64,000 bases of DNA from CALDTK01 sp045110575 (lineage in GTDB: Bacteria > Bacteroidota > Bacteroidia > Chitinophagales > Saprospiraceae), in the NCBI GenBank assembly GCA_045110575.1, contig JBGCGF010000003.1:124001-188000 (forward strand). Direction: 5' to 3'. Positions 16,334-25,526 of the stretch are shown in pieces. Position 1 is the first letter of the stretch. Each line of letters opens with the position of its first letter. The position numbers and the translations under genes were made by a program. The notes below the pieces were generated by a model. That model was given only the letters and a program-made list of their open reading frames with translations, ran no database searches and was not told the DNA's origin.

Positions 16334-16365
16334 GCGCCAGCCTTCAAATTAATGAAAGCTGGCGC
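16334..16365 (-). terminator. Terminator-like hairpin after the response regulator gene
   Basis: GCGCCAGC and GCTGGCGC form an 8 bp GC-rich stem extended by TTCA/TGAA across a single mismatch. On the minus strand it is followed by TCTGATTTTAGC, a weak T tract. Confidence 0.6.
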
Positions 16366-16388
16366 GCAGATAGATTTTTAGATGTGTA

Positions 16389-17108
16389 TTAGCCTAATAC
16401 TGCTTCAGATGCAGTCCGTTCTTTCGGCGTTACGAATTTGTAACCAACTCCACGAACACTTTGGAAAAACTTCGGCTCTTTCGGCTCTTCTTCGAAGTAC
16501 TTTCGGAAGGATAAGATGAAGTTGTCAATGGTTCTAGTACTTGGGTACACGTCATAGCCCCAAACAGATTGCAGAATCTGTTGGCGGCTAACCACCTCGT
16601 TTTTACGATCAACCAAAAGCTTGAGAAGCATCGCCTCCTTTTTAGTTAGGTTGATTGGACCTCTAGGAGTCTCAGCTTCGTAGGTGTTGAAGTTGACCTT
16701 GTTGGGGCCGAATTCAACAAATTCTGCGCTGACATTCTCTGATCCTTTGCTTCGAGTCAAGAGTTTGTCGACACGGAGCAGTAGCTCTTCGAGTTGAAAA
16801 GGCTTAGTGAGGTAGTCATCAGCACCTTTTTTCAAGCCCAGGATTCGATCAGGTCCATCAGCTTTCGCTGTAACCATGATGATCGGTACCTGTTCGTTGG
16901 TAAGTCTTACTTGCTCAGTGATTTGGTAGCCATCAACCTCAGGAAGCATGATGTCCAAAATGAGTAGATCAAAGTGTTGTTCTTTGATCGCTTTCAGTGC
17001 TTTCTTTCCAGTGACGGCAGTTACAACTTCGTATCCTTCAAGCTCGAGGTTGAGCTTTACAGGTTCTCGGATGCTTTGTTCGTCTTCTACAAGAAGTATG
17101 CGGTCCAT
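16389..17108 (-). CDS. OmpR-family response regulator
   Basis: Two-component transcription regulator of 239 residues counted from ATG 17108 (MDRILLVEDEQ). A TTG at 17129 overlapping the kinase stop would add seven residues and is less likely. The receiver domain has the DE pair, the phospho-acceptor Asp at about residue 52 in LLILDIMLPEVDG, the conserved Thr/Ala in MVTAKADG, and Lys in YLTKPF. The C-terminal winged helix carries LTKKEAMLLKLLVDRKNEVVSRQQIL and the final RGVGYKF. It partners with the adjacent sensor kinase. Target genes are unknown. Confidence 0.95.
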   Translation of the reverse strand: MDRILLVEDEQSIREPVKLNLELEGYEVVTAVTGKKALKAIKEQHFDLLILDIMLPEVDGYQITEQVRLTNEQVPIIMVTAKADGPDRILGLKKGADDYLTKPFQLEELLLRVDKLLTRSKGSENVSAEFVEFGPNKVNFNTYEAETPRGPINLTKKEAMLLKLLVDRKNEVVSRQQILQSVWGYDVYPSTRTIDNFILSFRKYFEEEPKEPKFFQSVRGVGYKFVTPKERTASEAVLG

Positions 17109-17125
17109 GGGTGCAGGTTGCGTTA

Positions 17126-18127
17126 TCAAGCTTCCCCAAAAGGCAAACAGATGTTAAACACTGTCCCTTGTGGGCTATTGTCTTCGATGCTGACCTTGCC
17201 TTTATGAGCAAGAACGACTTCGTTTACGATATATAAACCGAGCCCAGTCCCCTTTGTTTGGCGAGTATCCTCATTACCTACGCGATAAAATTTTTGGAGC
17301 ACCTTTTTTTTCTCTGACGCCGGTATTCCCATGCCGTCATCTTTGATCTGGATTAAGATGTCTGAGCCACGCTCAAAGACGCCCAAAGCCACGTAGTTGC
17401 CTGCTCCTAGGTACTTTACGGCATTCTCAAGGAGGTTGCTTAGTACCGAGCTTATCCCGTAATGATCAGCAAGAATTGTAAGTTCTTCACCTTCCAATTT
17501 TAATTGAAAATTAACATTTGGATACTTGGATTTCAGCCGTTCTGTCCACTCCAGAGCTAGTTTTCCTAGATCAAGCGGTTCGAGATTAGGGACGTATTGC
17601 GTGTCAAGTTTTGCCGAAAGGAGAAGATCTTCGACAAGAGAAGTCAGTCTTGTGGTTTCTCCGATTGCGTTGTCACTTAGTTTTATGCGCATCTCATCAT
17701 TTAAGACGCGCTTCTTTATCGTTTCTAGCGAAAGTCGAATTCCGGCTAGTGGACTCTTAAGCTCGTGTGTAATAGACAACAAGAAGTTTCGCTGCTGTCG
17801 AGCGCTGTCAACTTCTCTGCGATAGCTCCGATTGACGAGGTAGACGCCCAAGACTAAGGTGATAATGAAGACGATGGCTTCACCAAGAATCATCAATTCT
17901 TGCTTGTGATAGTCTTCGTAAAGGGCCGCGTATTCTGGGCTTGCAAAGAACTGAGCATCGTTTCTAACGATCTGTTCTGCGACCATTCCAAGCTGTAGTA
18001 ATTCTACTTTTGCCTCAAAGGCATCTTGGTTTTTAAGGAATAGAAGTATTGACCACCAGGAGAACGCCAACAGCATGTAGGCGATGATGGCGAGGGAGAA
18101 AATACGAAGGCGACCGATTCTTGACAC
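17126..18127 (-). CDS. Membrane sensor histidine kinase
   Basis: A 333-residue kinase with two transmembrane helices (about residues 8-31 and 78-98) and a short extracytoplasmic segment of about 45 residues. The H box is SITHELKSPLAGIRLSLE, with the phosphorylated His near residue 121. The N box is LLENAVKYL, and the G boxes are DDGMGIPASE and GTGLGLYIVNEV. The start is GTG 18127. The first ATG, at 18076, would cut TM1 in half. It is cotranscribed with the response regulator (17-base gap). The tiny sensor domain suggests sensing in the membrane or through a partner. The gene contains a class B dispersed motif (17608-17621). Confidence 0.94.
   Translation of the reverse strand: MSRIGRLRIFSLAIIAYMLLAFSWWSILLFLKNQDAFEAKVELLQLGMVAEQIVRNDAQFFASPEYAALYEDYHKQELMILGEAIVFIITLVLGVYLVNRSYRREVDSARQQRNFLLSITHELKSPLAGIRLSLETIKKRVLNDEMRIKLSDNAIGETTRLTSLVEDLLLSAKLDTQYVPNLEPLDLGKLALEWTERLKSKYPNVNFQLKLEGEELTILADHYGISSVLSNLLENAVKYLGAGNYVALGVFERGSDILIQIKDDGMGIPASEKKKVLQKFYRVGNEDTRQTKGTGLGLYIVNEVVLAHKGKVSIEDNSPQGTVFNICLPFGEA
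17608..17621 (+). repeat. Dispersed 14-mer variant GTTTTGCCGAAAGG, exact class B copy
   Basis: Class B copy in the kinase gene, read in the gene as LSAKL. Confidence 0.85.
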
Positions 18128-18138
18128 GTCGCAAAGGT

Positions 18139-18230
18139 AAAAGCCGCCCCTCGCTATACATACACTTTATCGTAAAGGTATTTTGTAGCAAAAGGCGGCT
18201 TTTAAAAGGCGCATTGGAAAGCAGCTTTCC
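18139..18230. other. Paired inverted repeats between adhesin and kinase genes
   Basis: AAAAGCCGCC (18139-18148) and GGCGGCTTTT (18194-18203) form 10 bp arms around 45 bases. A separate palindrome GGAAAGC-A-GCTTTCC lies at 18216-18230. Both are downstream of the large T9SS gene on its strand and may terminate or stabilise its transcript. Confidence 0.45.
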
Positions 18231-18246
18231 AGCTTAGTTCGTCAAC

Positions 18247-21200
18247 TTAGTGCTGCAGCACCACACGCTGAGTTAGTCGTCCACTTGGACCTTCAAGTGT
18301 AAGGATGTAGACACCTGATGGCCATGCTTCTGTATCTAAACGAAGGTTGTGCCATGAGTTTTGTCCAACTTCTATTCTCCTTTCGGCAAAACTTCTTCCC
18401 GTCATGTCAGTGACTTGAAGGGTATGCTTACCCTCTTTGATTAGGTGTGCGCTGATTGAAAGATGGTTGTCGAATGGATTCGGGAAGGCATTGATTTCCG
18501 CTTGCGCTCCATCTAGTGTCGTTGAGTTCCAATGAAGAGCAAGTTGTGACGGTTGGTTGTTTTCAGCCGCGTAGCTTTCATTCGGAATGTCTTCACTGAT
18601 CTGAATGAGATCACTTAACATACCTGACGTGCTAGGAGTGAATGTCCAAGACATGAGTGGCTCTCCTGGAAGCATTTCGTGAAGTATTGAGATACGCAGT
18701 GCACCATTGACTTGGTTTGAAAGTACATCTACGTTAGCGTCTGCTGCACTTACAACGAGCGGACCATTGGAGATGACAGCAAGTTGGAGTCCTGAGATTG
18801 CAGTTTGGTAATCATTGCGGACGAGTACTTCTACCGTTTCGCCAGCACGTACAAATGCGTCTTCAAGAATGAGTTCGCTAGCTCCACGTGGAATTAGGAA
18901 TGCATTAGGGTTAATATCTCCAAGCTTGACAGCGCTGATGTCGAGAGACATCATGTCTTCGCTCACGTATTCGAACTGAGTTCCCCAGTTGCTGGCATCC
19001 ATCCAAGGATCATTTTCATCACTGAATGGGTGATACGCGCCAATGGTAGCAGCTTCATGAAGTCCGCCAAACGCTGGGTCTTGTCCTAAGATGACACGTC
19101 GTATTGCGGTTAAGTCAAATGCAGAGATACTTCCTGACTTATTGACATCGGCCGCAAGTAAAAGGAGTGGCTCTTTAAGCTCGCTTGTTCCGAGGAGATG
19201 CTGACCAACACGAAGCATGTCGTAAGTGGTTACGCGCGCCGCCGGAGTCATTGGAAGTTTTGCCGAAAGGCTAATTGCTCCAGGAGGAACATCTACGAAG
19301 CTGTACTGTCCATTCGCATCTGAATGCGTTTGCATTGATCCTCCATCAAACTCAAGTGTAACGAGCGTTGAGTCCATGGTGCCTCCGTAAAGTGGCGCGT
19401 CTACACGTCCAGCTAAGGCAAATGGATCTTGTGTTGGAGTAGTACAAGTATGTCGCACAGAAAGGTTGAAGTCACAAACGGTCTCATCTCCATCACCATC
19501 AAATATTTGGATTTGGAATGGGATGACTACTGGGTTTGTGGCTAATGGACAAGCGAAAGTCATTGGAAGACCAGGATTAAAGAATATCGTGAGGTCATCG
19601 GGAGTACAAATGTCACGCACATTTAAAGCAGCAATAACATCAGCTTCTGTAATGGTAAGTGTTCCATTATCTGGTAAGGTGTACGTGAGGTTTTGACAAT
19701 CAATGAGCGGCGGATCTTCAACTCCAATCTGTGTTGCACAGGTAGTGATGTTGCCAAAGGTGTCTGTCGCTACAATCGTCATGTTGAATGCCAATCCAGC
19801 ATCGTCGCAGTCGAACATAAGAGGACCGCTAAAGGTCGTGTCGAACGGGCTGCACAAGTCAAAGATGTTTAGACTATCACTGATGTCTGCCAATGTCGTT
19901 TCGACGGTGCCGTCAGGCTCCATATGGAAGATTACAGGGCGGCAGTCAATGTTAGGAGCAAGTGGTTCCCTTACGCGCACGGTATCTACAATCACTGCCT
20001 GATTCCCACATTGATCTTCAGCTGTAAATGTGATCAAATTGTGACCGAGTTGCAGTGAAGAACCAAGTGTTCTAAGTGAGTTCGGATTAAAAGCTCCCGG
20101 AGCATTATTAGTGAGTATAAGTGGATCATTACCACATCCGTCAATTGCTGTGTTGCTGTATGAAATTCGCACTTCACACTCTCCCGACAATGGAGTTGTG
20201 AAGACGCGAAGCGCTGCAGGTGTTCCAAATGCAGGGGCTACATTATCTCTGATAATGAACTTCTGCGCAACGGTATCTGCGTTACCACAGCCATCTGTAA
20301 GAATGTAAGATCTGAATACAGAATCTAGACATGAATTTGTCGGAGTAGAGTAGAGGACAATTGGGCTAATTGATAGTGCCGTTCCACAAAGTCCTACGCC
20401 AAACGCAGTTGGATCGGTGATCAGAGGGAAGTCAACGACTTCTTGTAAACACGTCAACGTATCTGGGTAAGGAGGAAGATCAGAAAGCATGAGAACTCCT
20501 GTGGCATCAAACGAAATAGTTTGTGATACTGTACTTGTATTGCTACACGCATCAGTTGCGATGTAGGTGCGTACGATTGCGCCTACACAAGTGCTTGTGT
20601 TTGTTGGCGTATCAGACAACACATGAAAGCGAGCGGTAGTAGTCGGACAGTTGTCCATTACCGTAATCGCTAGTTTGGTCGTTGTTGTATCTGGAATGTC
20701 GCCGAAGCAATTCACGCTGAGATCAGCAACGCCAAGTAGTGTAGGTCCAGTAGTGTCTTCTAAGACAAAAGCCTGGAAGACACTGTCTCTATTTCCGCAT
20801 CCATCTTGTAGGTAGTATCCGCGTAATACATTTCCAGCACAGCCTGGGCTTGCCGAATGGTTTACGCTGTCTATTTGTAAACTAGTTCCACAGAATCCTT
20901 CTCCAAATATTGCTGGATCTGTTAGTTGAGTTACCGCTAGAATATCATCGTAGCAGGAATAAACAATACCGTCTCCAGCGAGTGGCGTGAGGGTTAACGC
21001 TCCTTCGCCAGTCCAGGAAATAGACTGTGTTATCGTAGCTGTATTTGAACATGCATCTGTTGCTGTGTAGGTTCTAAGAATAGATCCTGAGCAGGCGGTG
21101 TTTCCGGCAAATGGCACATCGACGGAGGTTGTACTAATGAGCGTACAGTTGTCTGTGACGGTTAGGTCTGCAATGGTCGTTGCAGAAGTCGGTACATCAC

Positions 21201-23934
21201 TTTGACATTGAACATCAATGACTGGACTTCCGGAAAGAACAGGAGGCGTCGTGTCGTTAAAGGTAAATGTTTGGCTTACCGCTCCGGTGTTGCCGCAGAC
21301 ATCTTGCACTGAGAATAGTCTGATAACAGTCGCAGGACAAGTGCCTGGATCTGGATCAGTTGTTGTGCTTGTGATGGTAAGTCCATCGCCACAGATGCTT
21401 CCTCCAAACGTATTAAGGGTAGGAGTTGGGAAGTTAATTACTTCGGTATAGCATTTGAGATTAAAAACACTCGGTAAGGTGTCGAGGACAAGATTCTGTC
21501 CTGTCTGGTCGTAGGATATTGTTTGGCTTGCTGTGCTTGAATTACCACAAACATCTGTCGCTAAATAGGTGCGGATAATAGAGCCAATACAAGCATCTGC
21601 AGTGTCTATCACATTTGCTACAATGCGCACATTCACGCTGCTTGGACAGTTGTCTGTTACACCACTATTAACGAGTATATAAGCAGGCATTGTATCGCGT
21701 ATTTCAGCTTTACAGTCGACCACAACATCGGCTATTACGCCAAATGTTGGTGCAATCTCATCTCGTAGCGTAATGACGCGAACAAATGGAATTGGATTCT
21801 CATTGCCACATGCATCACGTGTCATCCACGTGTAGGTATTTGTAACGTCAGGACAGTTAGGATTTCCTCCAGGCACAGTTGTGAAATCCACAAGCTCTAC
21901 GATTACTGCATTGCAGGCGTCAGTAGCTGTTGGAGCCAATACTGTTCCTGGGAGTACACAAGCGTACGTACTGTCAATGTCTCCAGGGAACGGATCCCAT
22001 GTTGGACCTTCATTGTCAATTTGTGTGATCTTTCGATTTAGAATAAAGCCAGGGCCATTGCCACAAAGAGGCATGTAATTGTAGACAATATTATACTCTA
22101 TTGTACGGCAATCAATAGTGCGCGTAGTGGCAGCTGAAGTATTCACTGCAAACACATCACAATCTGTACGGAAGGTGCGCGTCGGTAATGCCAGGACATC
22201 AAGAGAGCAATCGACAGTTGTATCAGCAAGTGCGGTTGGGATTGTAAATGATCCCGAGTCAACATAATTGATCATTTGTGTCGTCATGATCATTACCCCT
22301 GCTGCATTCGTAAATATGAATTTACGTTTTTGTACACCTGTGCGACATTGCAACATTGAATCATCGTTGATGATGGTGTCAAGGGTATATCCACCAACAC
22401 ATACTTCATTCACGGTTGGTACGCCGCTAAAGAATGTATCGACAGGGTTGCGAATACATGTGAAAGTTACTGTCGGTAGAGGATTCACAGATGCTGGAAT
22501 CTTGTCTTCAACGATTACCTGTACCATACAGATATTTGAGTTTCCGTCATAGTCGGTGACTCGGAACTCAACAAGAACTGTATCTAAGACATCGTCACAG
22601 GTAAAAGCCACAGAGGTCTCCCAATCGATATCTCCCATTCTCCTTACGGTAAAACTGTCTATACCACAGTTGTCATAGCTACCATCATCAAAGTTGATAG
22701 CAGGAATTGTAGTTGTTGCAGTTGCTAAAGAAACGGTAGTGAGTTGATCACAAATGGCAATAGGAGGCAAGTTGTCTTCCCTAAGAACGACGACTGTGTC
22801 TAAGGCGAGGTTGCCACATGCGTCACGAACTTCGTAAATCGCTTGGAAGCTTTCTCCTGCTAATAGAGAGAAGTCAGTGTTGAGTGAACCTCCGTTCGTG
22901 AAGATCTGGCCGAAAGGCGTTGTAATTCGGTACGTAAGTGGATCGCTACTACATGAATCTTGTGCAGTAATCGCTGGGAAGAATGCTGTTCCAGTACAAT
23001 TCAAGTTGCCTTGGTTGTTCACAGCATTAATGGTATCCGGAAGCGCCTGTCCAATCCCGGTAAGGATTAGAGGAGCTTGGTTGTCCATTATCGTAATGAC
23101 TTGGAAGCTCTCGCGCGTTTCATTGGTACAGCAATCGAGAATTTTGAACGTCCTCAAAATTTTTCGGCTTGAACCACAAGCACTAAGTTCTTCGTCCTCT
23201 ACTGTTGTAAGGATTTTACAGATTGACGAAATTGGTAGACCGTTTACCGTTGGATACTCAATTGCAGGAGTCCCAAATGCCGCAGGGCAAATGGTAGTAT
23301 CAGAAGTTAGGTAGGTGATGTTCGGAGGGAACACAATATCGGCAAGGTTTACGCGAGCAACCGTGATGGTTTGTGGTACAGTAGCAGATCTATTACCGTG
23401 TTCGTCGACGACGAAAATTGAGCGAACAAAGGTCTGCGCGATACCGTTTGCGCAGCCTACTGAAGAAGGAATACTTGTAATTCGGAATTCTAATTCAGAT
23501 TCGGGGGTACAATTATCGCTAGCAGTAATTGCAGCTCGGCCAAGTGCTTCGATGTCGTCGACGCATGTAATCGTGATGTTTGTAGCTGTGACGACTGGCT
23601 TAAGGTTGTCTACGACCGTCAGATAACTCCATACGCTGTTGCCAGTAGAAGCGGTAACCTTTACGAGAAGGCGTCGACCAACGTCGTCGCAATCAATGAT
23701 TGGGTCAAGCCGCATTGTGCCGTTCGTATTGAAAACAGCGACGATGTACGGACCTGCACAGGAAGGCGTGCCTTCTAGTATTTCATCTGGATCGACTGTA
23801 TGTGGGGCTGGATCGCCAAGTGCGATCGTGACTTCAGGATTTGAAGTCATTGAGCAAGCGAAGCTTGTCGAAGGTGTTGCAATGACGAGCATCGCAATGG
23901 CAGCAAGTGCCAGGCGTAAGTAATTTTGGATCAT
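18247..23934 (-). CDS. Giant T9SS-exported repeat protein with dockerin module and type A sorting domain
   Basis: A 1895-residue secreted protein. A signal peptide (about residues 1-26) is followed by about 14 beta-rich units of roughly 100 residues. Each carries a variant of YxATDxCGNxSTxxQTIxxxD plus paired cysteines. Around residue 1560 a carboxypeptidase-regulatory-like module (YSFVDVPPGAISLSAKLPM) precedes a dockerin-type calcium loop (LLAADVNKSGSISAFDLTAIRR, about residue 1591). The last 80 residues (INAFPNPFDNHLSI onward, ending GVYILTLEG) match the Por-type A sorting domain that directs T9SS export and anchoring. It probably acts as a surface adhesin or scaffold. The cysteine pattern suggests disulfides. 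Two class B dispersed motifs fall inside it. Confidence 0.88.
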   Translation of the reverse strand: MIQNYLRLALAAIAMLVIATPSTSFACSMTSNPEVTIALGDPAPHTVDPDEILEGTPSCAGPYIVAVFNTNGTMRLDPIIDCDDVGRRLLVKVTASTGNSVWSYLTVVDNLKPVVTATNITITCVDDIEALGRAAITASDNCTPESELEFRITSIPSSVGCANGIAQTFVRSIFVVDEHGNRSATVPQTITVARVNLADIVFPPNITYLTSDTTICPAAFGTPAIEYPTVNGLPISSICKILTTVEDEELSACGSSRKILRTFKILDCCTNETRESFQVITIMDNQAPLILTGIGQALPDTINAVNNQGNLNCTGTAFFPAITAQDSCSSDPLTYRITTPFGQIFTNGGSLNTDFSLLAGESFQAIYEVRDACGNLALDTVVVLREDNLPPIAICDQLTTVSLATATTTIPAINFDDGSYDNCGIDSFTVRRMGDIDWETSVAFTCDDVLDTVLVEFRVTDYDGNSNICMVQVIVEDKIPASVNPLPTVTFTCIRNPVDTFFSGVPTVNEVCVGGYTLDTIINDDSMLQCRTGVQKRKFIFTNAAGVMIMTTQMINYVDSGSFTIPTALADTTVDCSLDVLALPTRTFRTDCDVFAVNTSAATTRTIDCRTIEYNIVYNYMPLCGNGPGFILNRKITQIDNEGPTWDPFPGDIDSTYACVLPGTVLAPTATDACNAVIVELVDFTTVPGGNPNCPDVTNTYTWMTRDACGNENPIPFVRVITLRDEIAPTFGVIADVVVDCKAEIRDTMPAYILVNSGVTDNCPSSVNVRIVANVIDTADACIGSIIRTYLATDVCGNSSTASQTISYDQTGQNLVLDTLPSVFNLKCYTEVINFPTPTLNTFGGSICGDGLTITSTTTDPDPGTCPATVIRLFSVQDVCGNTGAVSQTFTFNDTTPPVLSGSPVIDVQCQSDVPTSATTIADLTVTDNCTLISTTSVDVPFAGNTACSGSILRTYTATDACSNTATITQSISWTGEGALTLTPLAGDGIVYSCYDDILAVTQLTDPAIFGEGFCGTSLQIDSVNHSASPGCAGNVLRGYYLQDGCGNRDSVFQAFVLEDTTGPTLLGVADLSVNCFGDIPDTTTTKLAITVMDNCPTTTARFHVLSDTPTNTSTCVGAIVRTYIATDACSNTSTVSQTISFDATGVLMLSDLPPYPDTLTCLQEVVDFPLITDPTAFGVGLCGTALSISPIVLYSTPTNSCLDSVFRSYILTDGCGNADTVAQKFIIRDNVAPAFGTPAALRVFTTPLSGECEVRISYSNTAIDGCGNDPLILTNNAPGAFNPNSLRTLGSSLQLGHNLITFTAEDQCGNQAVIVDTVRVREPLAPNIDCRPVIFHMEPDGTVETTLADISDSLNIFDLCSPFDTTFSGPLMFDCDDAGLAFNMTIVATDTFGNITTCATQIGVEDPPLIDCQNLTYTLPDNGTLTITEADVIAALNVRDICTPDDLTIFFNPGLPMTFACPLATNPVVIPFQIQIFDGDGDETVCDFNLSVRHTCTTPTQDPFALAGRVDAPLYGGTMDSTLVTLEFDGGSMQTHSDANGQYSFVDVPPGAISLSAKLPMTPAARVTTYDMLRVGQHLLGTSELKEPLLLLAADVNKSGSISAFDLTAIRRVILGQDPAFGGLHEAATIGAYHPFSDENDPWMDASNWGTQFEYVSEDMMSLDISAVKLGDINPNAFLIPRGASELILEDAFVRAGETVEVLVRNDYQTAISGLQLAVISNGPLVVSAADANVDVLSNQVNGALRISILHEMLPGEPLMSWTFTPSTSGMLSDLIQISEDIPNESYAAENNQPSQLALHWNSTTLDGAQAEINAFPNPFDNHLSISAHLIKEGKHTLQVTDMTGRSFAERRIEVGQNSWHNLRLDTEAWPSGVYILTLEGPSGRLTQRVVLQH
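18379..18392 (-). repeat. Dispersed 14-mer variant GTTTTGCCGAAAGG, exact class B copy
   Basis: Class B copy in the sorting-domain region of the giant T9SS gene, sense to the gene, read as SFAERR. Confidence 0.85.
19257..19270 (+). repeat. Dispersed 14-mer variant GTTTTGCCGAAAGG, exact class B copy
   Basis: Class B copy in the giant T9SS gene, antisense to it, read as LSAKL. Confidence 0.85.
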
Positions 23935-23956
23935 AATCTGTGGTTAGCAGTATTAT

Positions 23957-23995
23957 TTGACCCTTGCTTCAAATCGTTTCGAGACAAAGGGTCAA
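23957..23995. promoter_or_regulatory. Inverted repeat in the leader of the giant T9SS gene
   Basis: TTGACCCTT (23957-23965) and AAGGGTCAA (23987-23995) are perfect 9 bp arms 21 bases apart. They lie 22-61 bases upstream of the start. They could be an operator or a leader hairpin. No clear TAnnTTTG box is seen in the 216-base divergent spacer. Confidence 0.35.
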
Positions 23996-24150
23996 CCTTC
24001 ACATACGTAATACATCGCAAAATGTGACATGTGTGAGCCTAAAAGGCTGTCTATATGCGCATTATGCCTTAAATAGGGTAGTAATGTGATGCGGAAATCT
24101 ACCTTTTAGGAAACATAAAAAATCCTCGTCCAAGCCCTTACATTTACGCC

Positions 24151-24447
24151 GTGGAAACAACGCTAATCACTCTTATCGCAATCGCGTTTCTCGGAATGCT
24201 TTTTATCAACGTCTTTTTTCGGGCTCGTGTCCTCAAAGCGTATAAAAAATTGGTTAAAGGAGGGGTCGAGTTTGAAGGCGGTGACATGCTTACACAAGCG
24301 CGGATAGAGGAGCTAGTTCTTCGGTACCCTGCTCAGGAAGAGCCTATTAGACAGTTTACAGGCGGTATTCGAAATACAATGTCACTTGCTTCAGGACTCA
24401 TTGTTTTGATCACTTTGTTGGGTGGTGTACTTATGTGGTACAGATAG
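24151..24447 (+). CDS. Small two-helix membrane protein of unknown function
   Basis: A 98-residue protein starting with GTG 24151. It has an N-terminal helix (about residues 4-24), a central amphipathic soluble part (RARVLKAYKKLVKGGVEFEGG then ARIEELVLRYP), and a C-terminal helix (SLASGLIVLITLLGGVLMWY). No known motif is visible. The hydrophobic pattern and codon use support a real gene. It stands alone in front of the Gfo/Idh gene with a 73-base gap. I do not recognise the family. Confidence 0.6.
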   Translation: METTLITLIAIAFLGMLFINVFFRARVLKAYKKLVKGGVEFEGGDMLTQARIEELVLRYPAQEEPIRQFTGGIRNTMSLASGLIVLITLLGGVLMWYR

Positions 24448-24520
24448 CTGAAACTACACTTGGTGAAGGCGGCAATAACTGTACTTTGTGCGCCCATCAA
24501 CAATGCTCGCGCAGGAACGT

Positions 24521-25519
24521 ATGCCTCCACTCAAAATTGGTCTTGTCGGAACAGGACACCTTGGCAGAATTCATGCAAAATGTCTTGACCTACTTCCAGC
24601 GGAGGTAGAAGTCGTCGGTATCTATGACGTAGATTCTTCAGCTTGCGCCAAAACCGGCGAAAAGCACGGCTGGCATGTCTGTAAAACCTATGAGGAATTA
24701 CTAGACCGTGCAGATGCTGTAGACATCGTGACCCCAACGTCAACTCACTTCGTTTTGGCGAAAGCTGCACTCGAAAAAGGCTGCCATGTTTTCATCGAGA
24801 AGCCAGTAACTCAGACCTTGTCTGAAGCAGACCAGTTAGCCGAAATAGTCGCTGATACTGGTCTTGTGGTTCAAGTCGGACACGTAGAGCGCTTCAACCC
24901 TGCTTTTCAGGCGGTGAAAGATGAAAAGCTTGATCCTGTCTTTGTTGAAGCTCACCGTCTTGCTCTTTTCAATCCAAGAAGCACAGACGTATCGGTTGTA
25001 TTAGACCTTATGATTCATGACCTCGACATCGTTCTTACGTTGATTCCTAGTGAATTGGAGAAAGTAAGTGCAAGTGGGGTAGGTGTAGCTGGTGAAAGTG
25101 TTGACATTGCCAATGCTAGGTTAGACTTCGCTAATGGTGTCACAGCCAACCTTACTGCAAGTCGCATTTCGCTAAAGAATATGCGCAAGATTCGACTCTT
25201 TCAAAGAGACGCGTACATCAGTTTGGATATGCTAGACAAAAAGGCAGAAGTGGTTCGACTGCATGATCATGATCCTGAAAACCCAGGCTTGCTTCAGTTA
25301 CCTACAAGCGAAGGTTTGCGCGAAGTGGTCGCAAGCTATCCTGAGATTGAATCAAGTAATGCGATTCAGGAAGAGTTGCGAGCCTTTGCAAATAGTGCTT
25401 CAAATGGGACTCCTATTGCTGTTGATTTAGCTGCAGGACGTCGTGCACTTGACGTTGCATATCAAATCTTAGATGACATTGAGTTTCGGCGCAATAAGTA
25501 CAAGTCTCAGCAAGCTTAA
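24521..25519 (+). CDS. Gfo/Idh/MocA family NAD(P)-dependent oxidoreductase
   Basis: A 332-residue oxidoreductase counted from ATG 24521 (MPPLKIGLVGTGHLGRIHAK). Upstream in-frame GTG 24488 and ATG 24503 would only add a short tail. The Rossmann glycine motif is GLVGTGHLG. The second family motif is HVFIEKPVTQTLSEADQL with the conserved EKP. The substrate-side HVERFNPAF and MIHDLDIVL (DxxxH-like) follow. Substrate is probably a sugar or sugar nucleotide. It sits directly before a lipoprotein and a polyprenyl glycosylphosphotransferase, suggesting a polysaccharide context. It contains one exact dispersed 14-mer and one GCAA-loop variant. Confidence 0.92.
   Translation: MPPLKIGLVGTGHLGRIHAKCLDLLPAEVEVVGIYDVDSSACAKTGEKHGWHVCKTYEELLDRADAVDIVTPTSTHFVLAKAALEKGCHVFIEKPVTQTLSEADQLAEIVADTGLVVQVGHVERFNPAFQAVKDEKLDPVFVEAHRLALFNPRSTDVSVVLDLMIHDLDIVLTLIPSELEKVSASGVGVAGESVDIANARLDFANGVTANLTASRISLKNMRKIRLFQRDAYISLDMLDKKAEVVRLHDHDPENPGLLQLPTSEGLREVVASYPEIESSNAIQEELRAFANSASNGTPIAVDLAAGRRALDVAYQILDDIEFRRNKYKSQQA
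24752..24765 (+). repeat. Dispersed 14-mer GTTTTGGCGAAAGC, exact copy
   Basis: Exact class A copy, sense to the Gfo/Idh gene, read as VLAKA. A GCAA-loop variant lies 111 bases upstream at 24641-24654. Confidence 0.9.
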
Positions 25520-25526
25520 TAGAACT

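Noticed and set aside
22877..23626. Long antisense frames (145 and 103 codons) inside the giant T9SS gene
   Set aside because: They are shadow frames of a long repetitive gene with no recognisable domain or start context.
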